Notes under the pieces: generated by a model | Database searches by the model: none | What the model saw: only the letters and a program-made list of their open reading frames with translations | Told to the model about the DNA's origin: nothing | Assembly (NCBI RefSeq): GCF_020181035.1 | Contig: NZ_JAIQYY010000014.1 | Span: forward strand, 62,001 to 126,000 | Direction: 5' to 3' | Source: Streptomyces sp. CoH27 | GTDB taxonomy: Bacteria > Actinomycetota > Actinomycetes > Streptomycetales > Streptomycetaceae | DNA length: 64,000 nt | Shown here: piece by piece, positions 63,731 to 64,000 of the stretch | How positions within the stretch are numbered: position 1 is the first letter of the stretch | Layout: the number at the start of each line of letters is the position of its first letter | Position numbers and translations under genes: made by a program

Positions 63731-64000
63731 AGTGCGCCGGCCGCGGGCGCAGGGGACGCGAACGCGGACAGTACGCGCGGGTCTGCGAACACCACACTGC
63801 GCGCGACCCTGCCGCCGGCGACCGTCAGCACCTGAACAGTGTGCAGACGGCGACCGCCACCGGACTCCAGCACCTCGCGCAGCACCAGCACGGCCCGCTG
63901 CCGCGCCGGCAGCCACCGCAGCGCCACCACCAGCGCCGGCCGCAGATCCCCGCGCGCCTCCACGTCGAACCACGCCTCGGGGAACGCTCCAGCCAGGGCA
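63727..64000 (-). pseudogene. ECF sigma factor (SigJ/ECF41-like) with internal deletion, partial
   Basis: The visible 90 codons run ALRWLPARQRAVLVLREVL (start of sigma region 4), then go directly to RRLHTVQVLTVAGGRVARSV, which is the C-terminal SnoaL-like extension of ECF41/SigJ sigma factors. The rest of region 4 and most of SnoaL are missing, so an in-frame internal deletion has occurred. It continues beyond the right edge of the window. Confidence 0.7.

Overview
This window is chromosomal DNA from a Streptomyces. The base composition is very G+C rich, coding is dense with many GTG starts and ATGA/GTGA stop-start overlaps, and the genes include resuscitation-promoting factors, FtsX-type ABC transporters, a DivIVA-like coiled-coil protein, a leucine tRNA reading UUA (bldA) and many secreted lipoproteins. 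The gene order (hutU, cbs, thiolase, pobA/bldA, cfa, ndh, ppx, divIC, eno, two rpf genes, P450, mazG, mfd) matches, from memory, the conserved core around the SCO3070s to SCO3110s of S. coelicolor. I saw no prophage, integrative element, large biosynthetic cluster or CRISPR array.

Layout. 1-1.8 kb: histidine degradation (hutU and the start of a coupled downstream gene). 1.9-3.3 kb: a PLP amino-acid decarboxylase. 3.5-5.6 kb: a four-gene operon with three roadblock/LC7-like proteins and a DUF4388-like protein but no GTPase. 5.57-5.79 kb: a small inverted-repeat element that supplies the stop codons of the genes on both sides. 6.5-12.4 kb: a divergon with an RpiR regulator and a HAL-family lyase lacking the Ala-Ser-Gly triad on one side, and an OpuB/ProU-type betaine ABC transporter on the other. 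12.4-23 kb: housekeeping and small genes (SDR/XRE pair, cystathionine beta-synthase, SGNH hydrolase, thiolase, Bax-inhibitor-like protein, pobA). 23.2 kb: bldA. 23.7-30 kb: an FtsX ABC exporter, cyclopropane synthase, and NADH dehydrogenase with a Rex-like operator. 30-37 kb: ppx, DUF501, divIC, eno and two rpf genes, one with a c-di-AMP (ydaO-type) riboswitch. 37-47 kb: P450/mazG, secreted proteins, a soluble Ser/Thr kinase and a large N6-DNA-methylase-like protein with an altered motif IV. 47-50 kb: secreted proteins. 50.3-50.7 kb: a deletion scar joining fragments of an SDR gene and a merR gene. 50.7-63 kb: mfd, a second FtsX ABC exporter, an MFS exporter, a DUF485/solute-symporter pair and a coiled-coil protein. 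63.3-64 kb: a decaying ECF-sigma locus.

The most interesting candidate system is the 6.5-12.4 kb divergon. A quaternary-amine transporter faces a histidine-lyase-fold enzyme with no recognisable MIO triad. This suggests uptake and trimethylamine elimination from a betaine amino acid such as hercynine or ergothioneine. That is inference only. Other leads are the GTPase-less roadblock operon, the degenerate methylase, and the inverted-repeat element at 5.57 kb.
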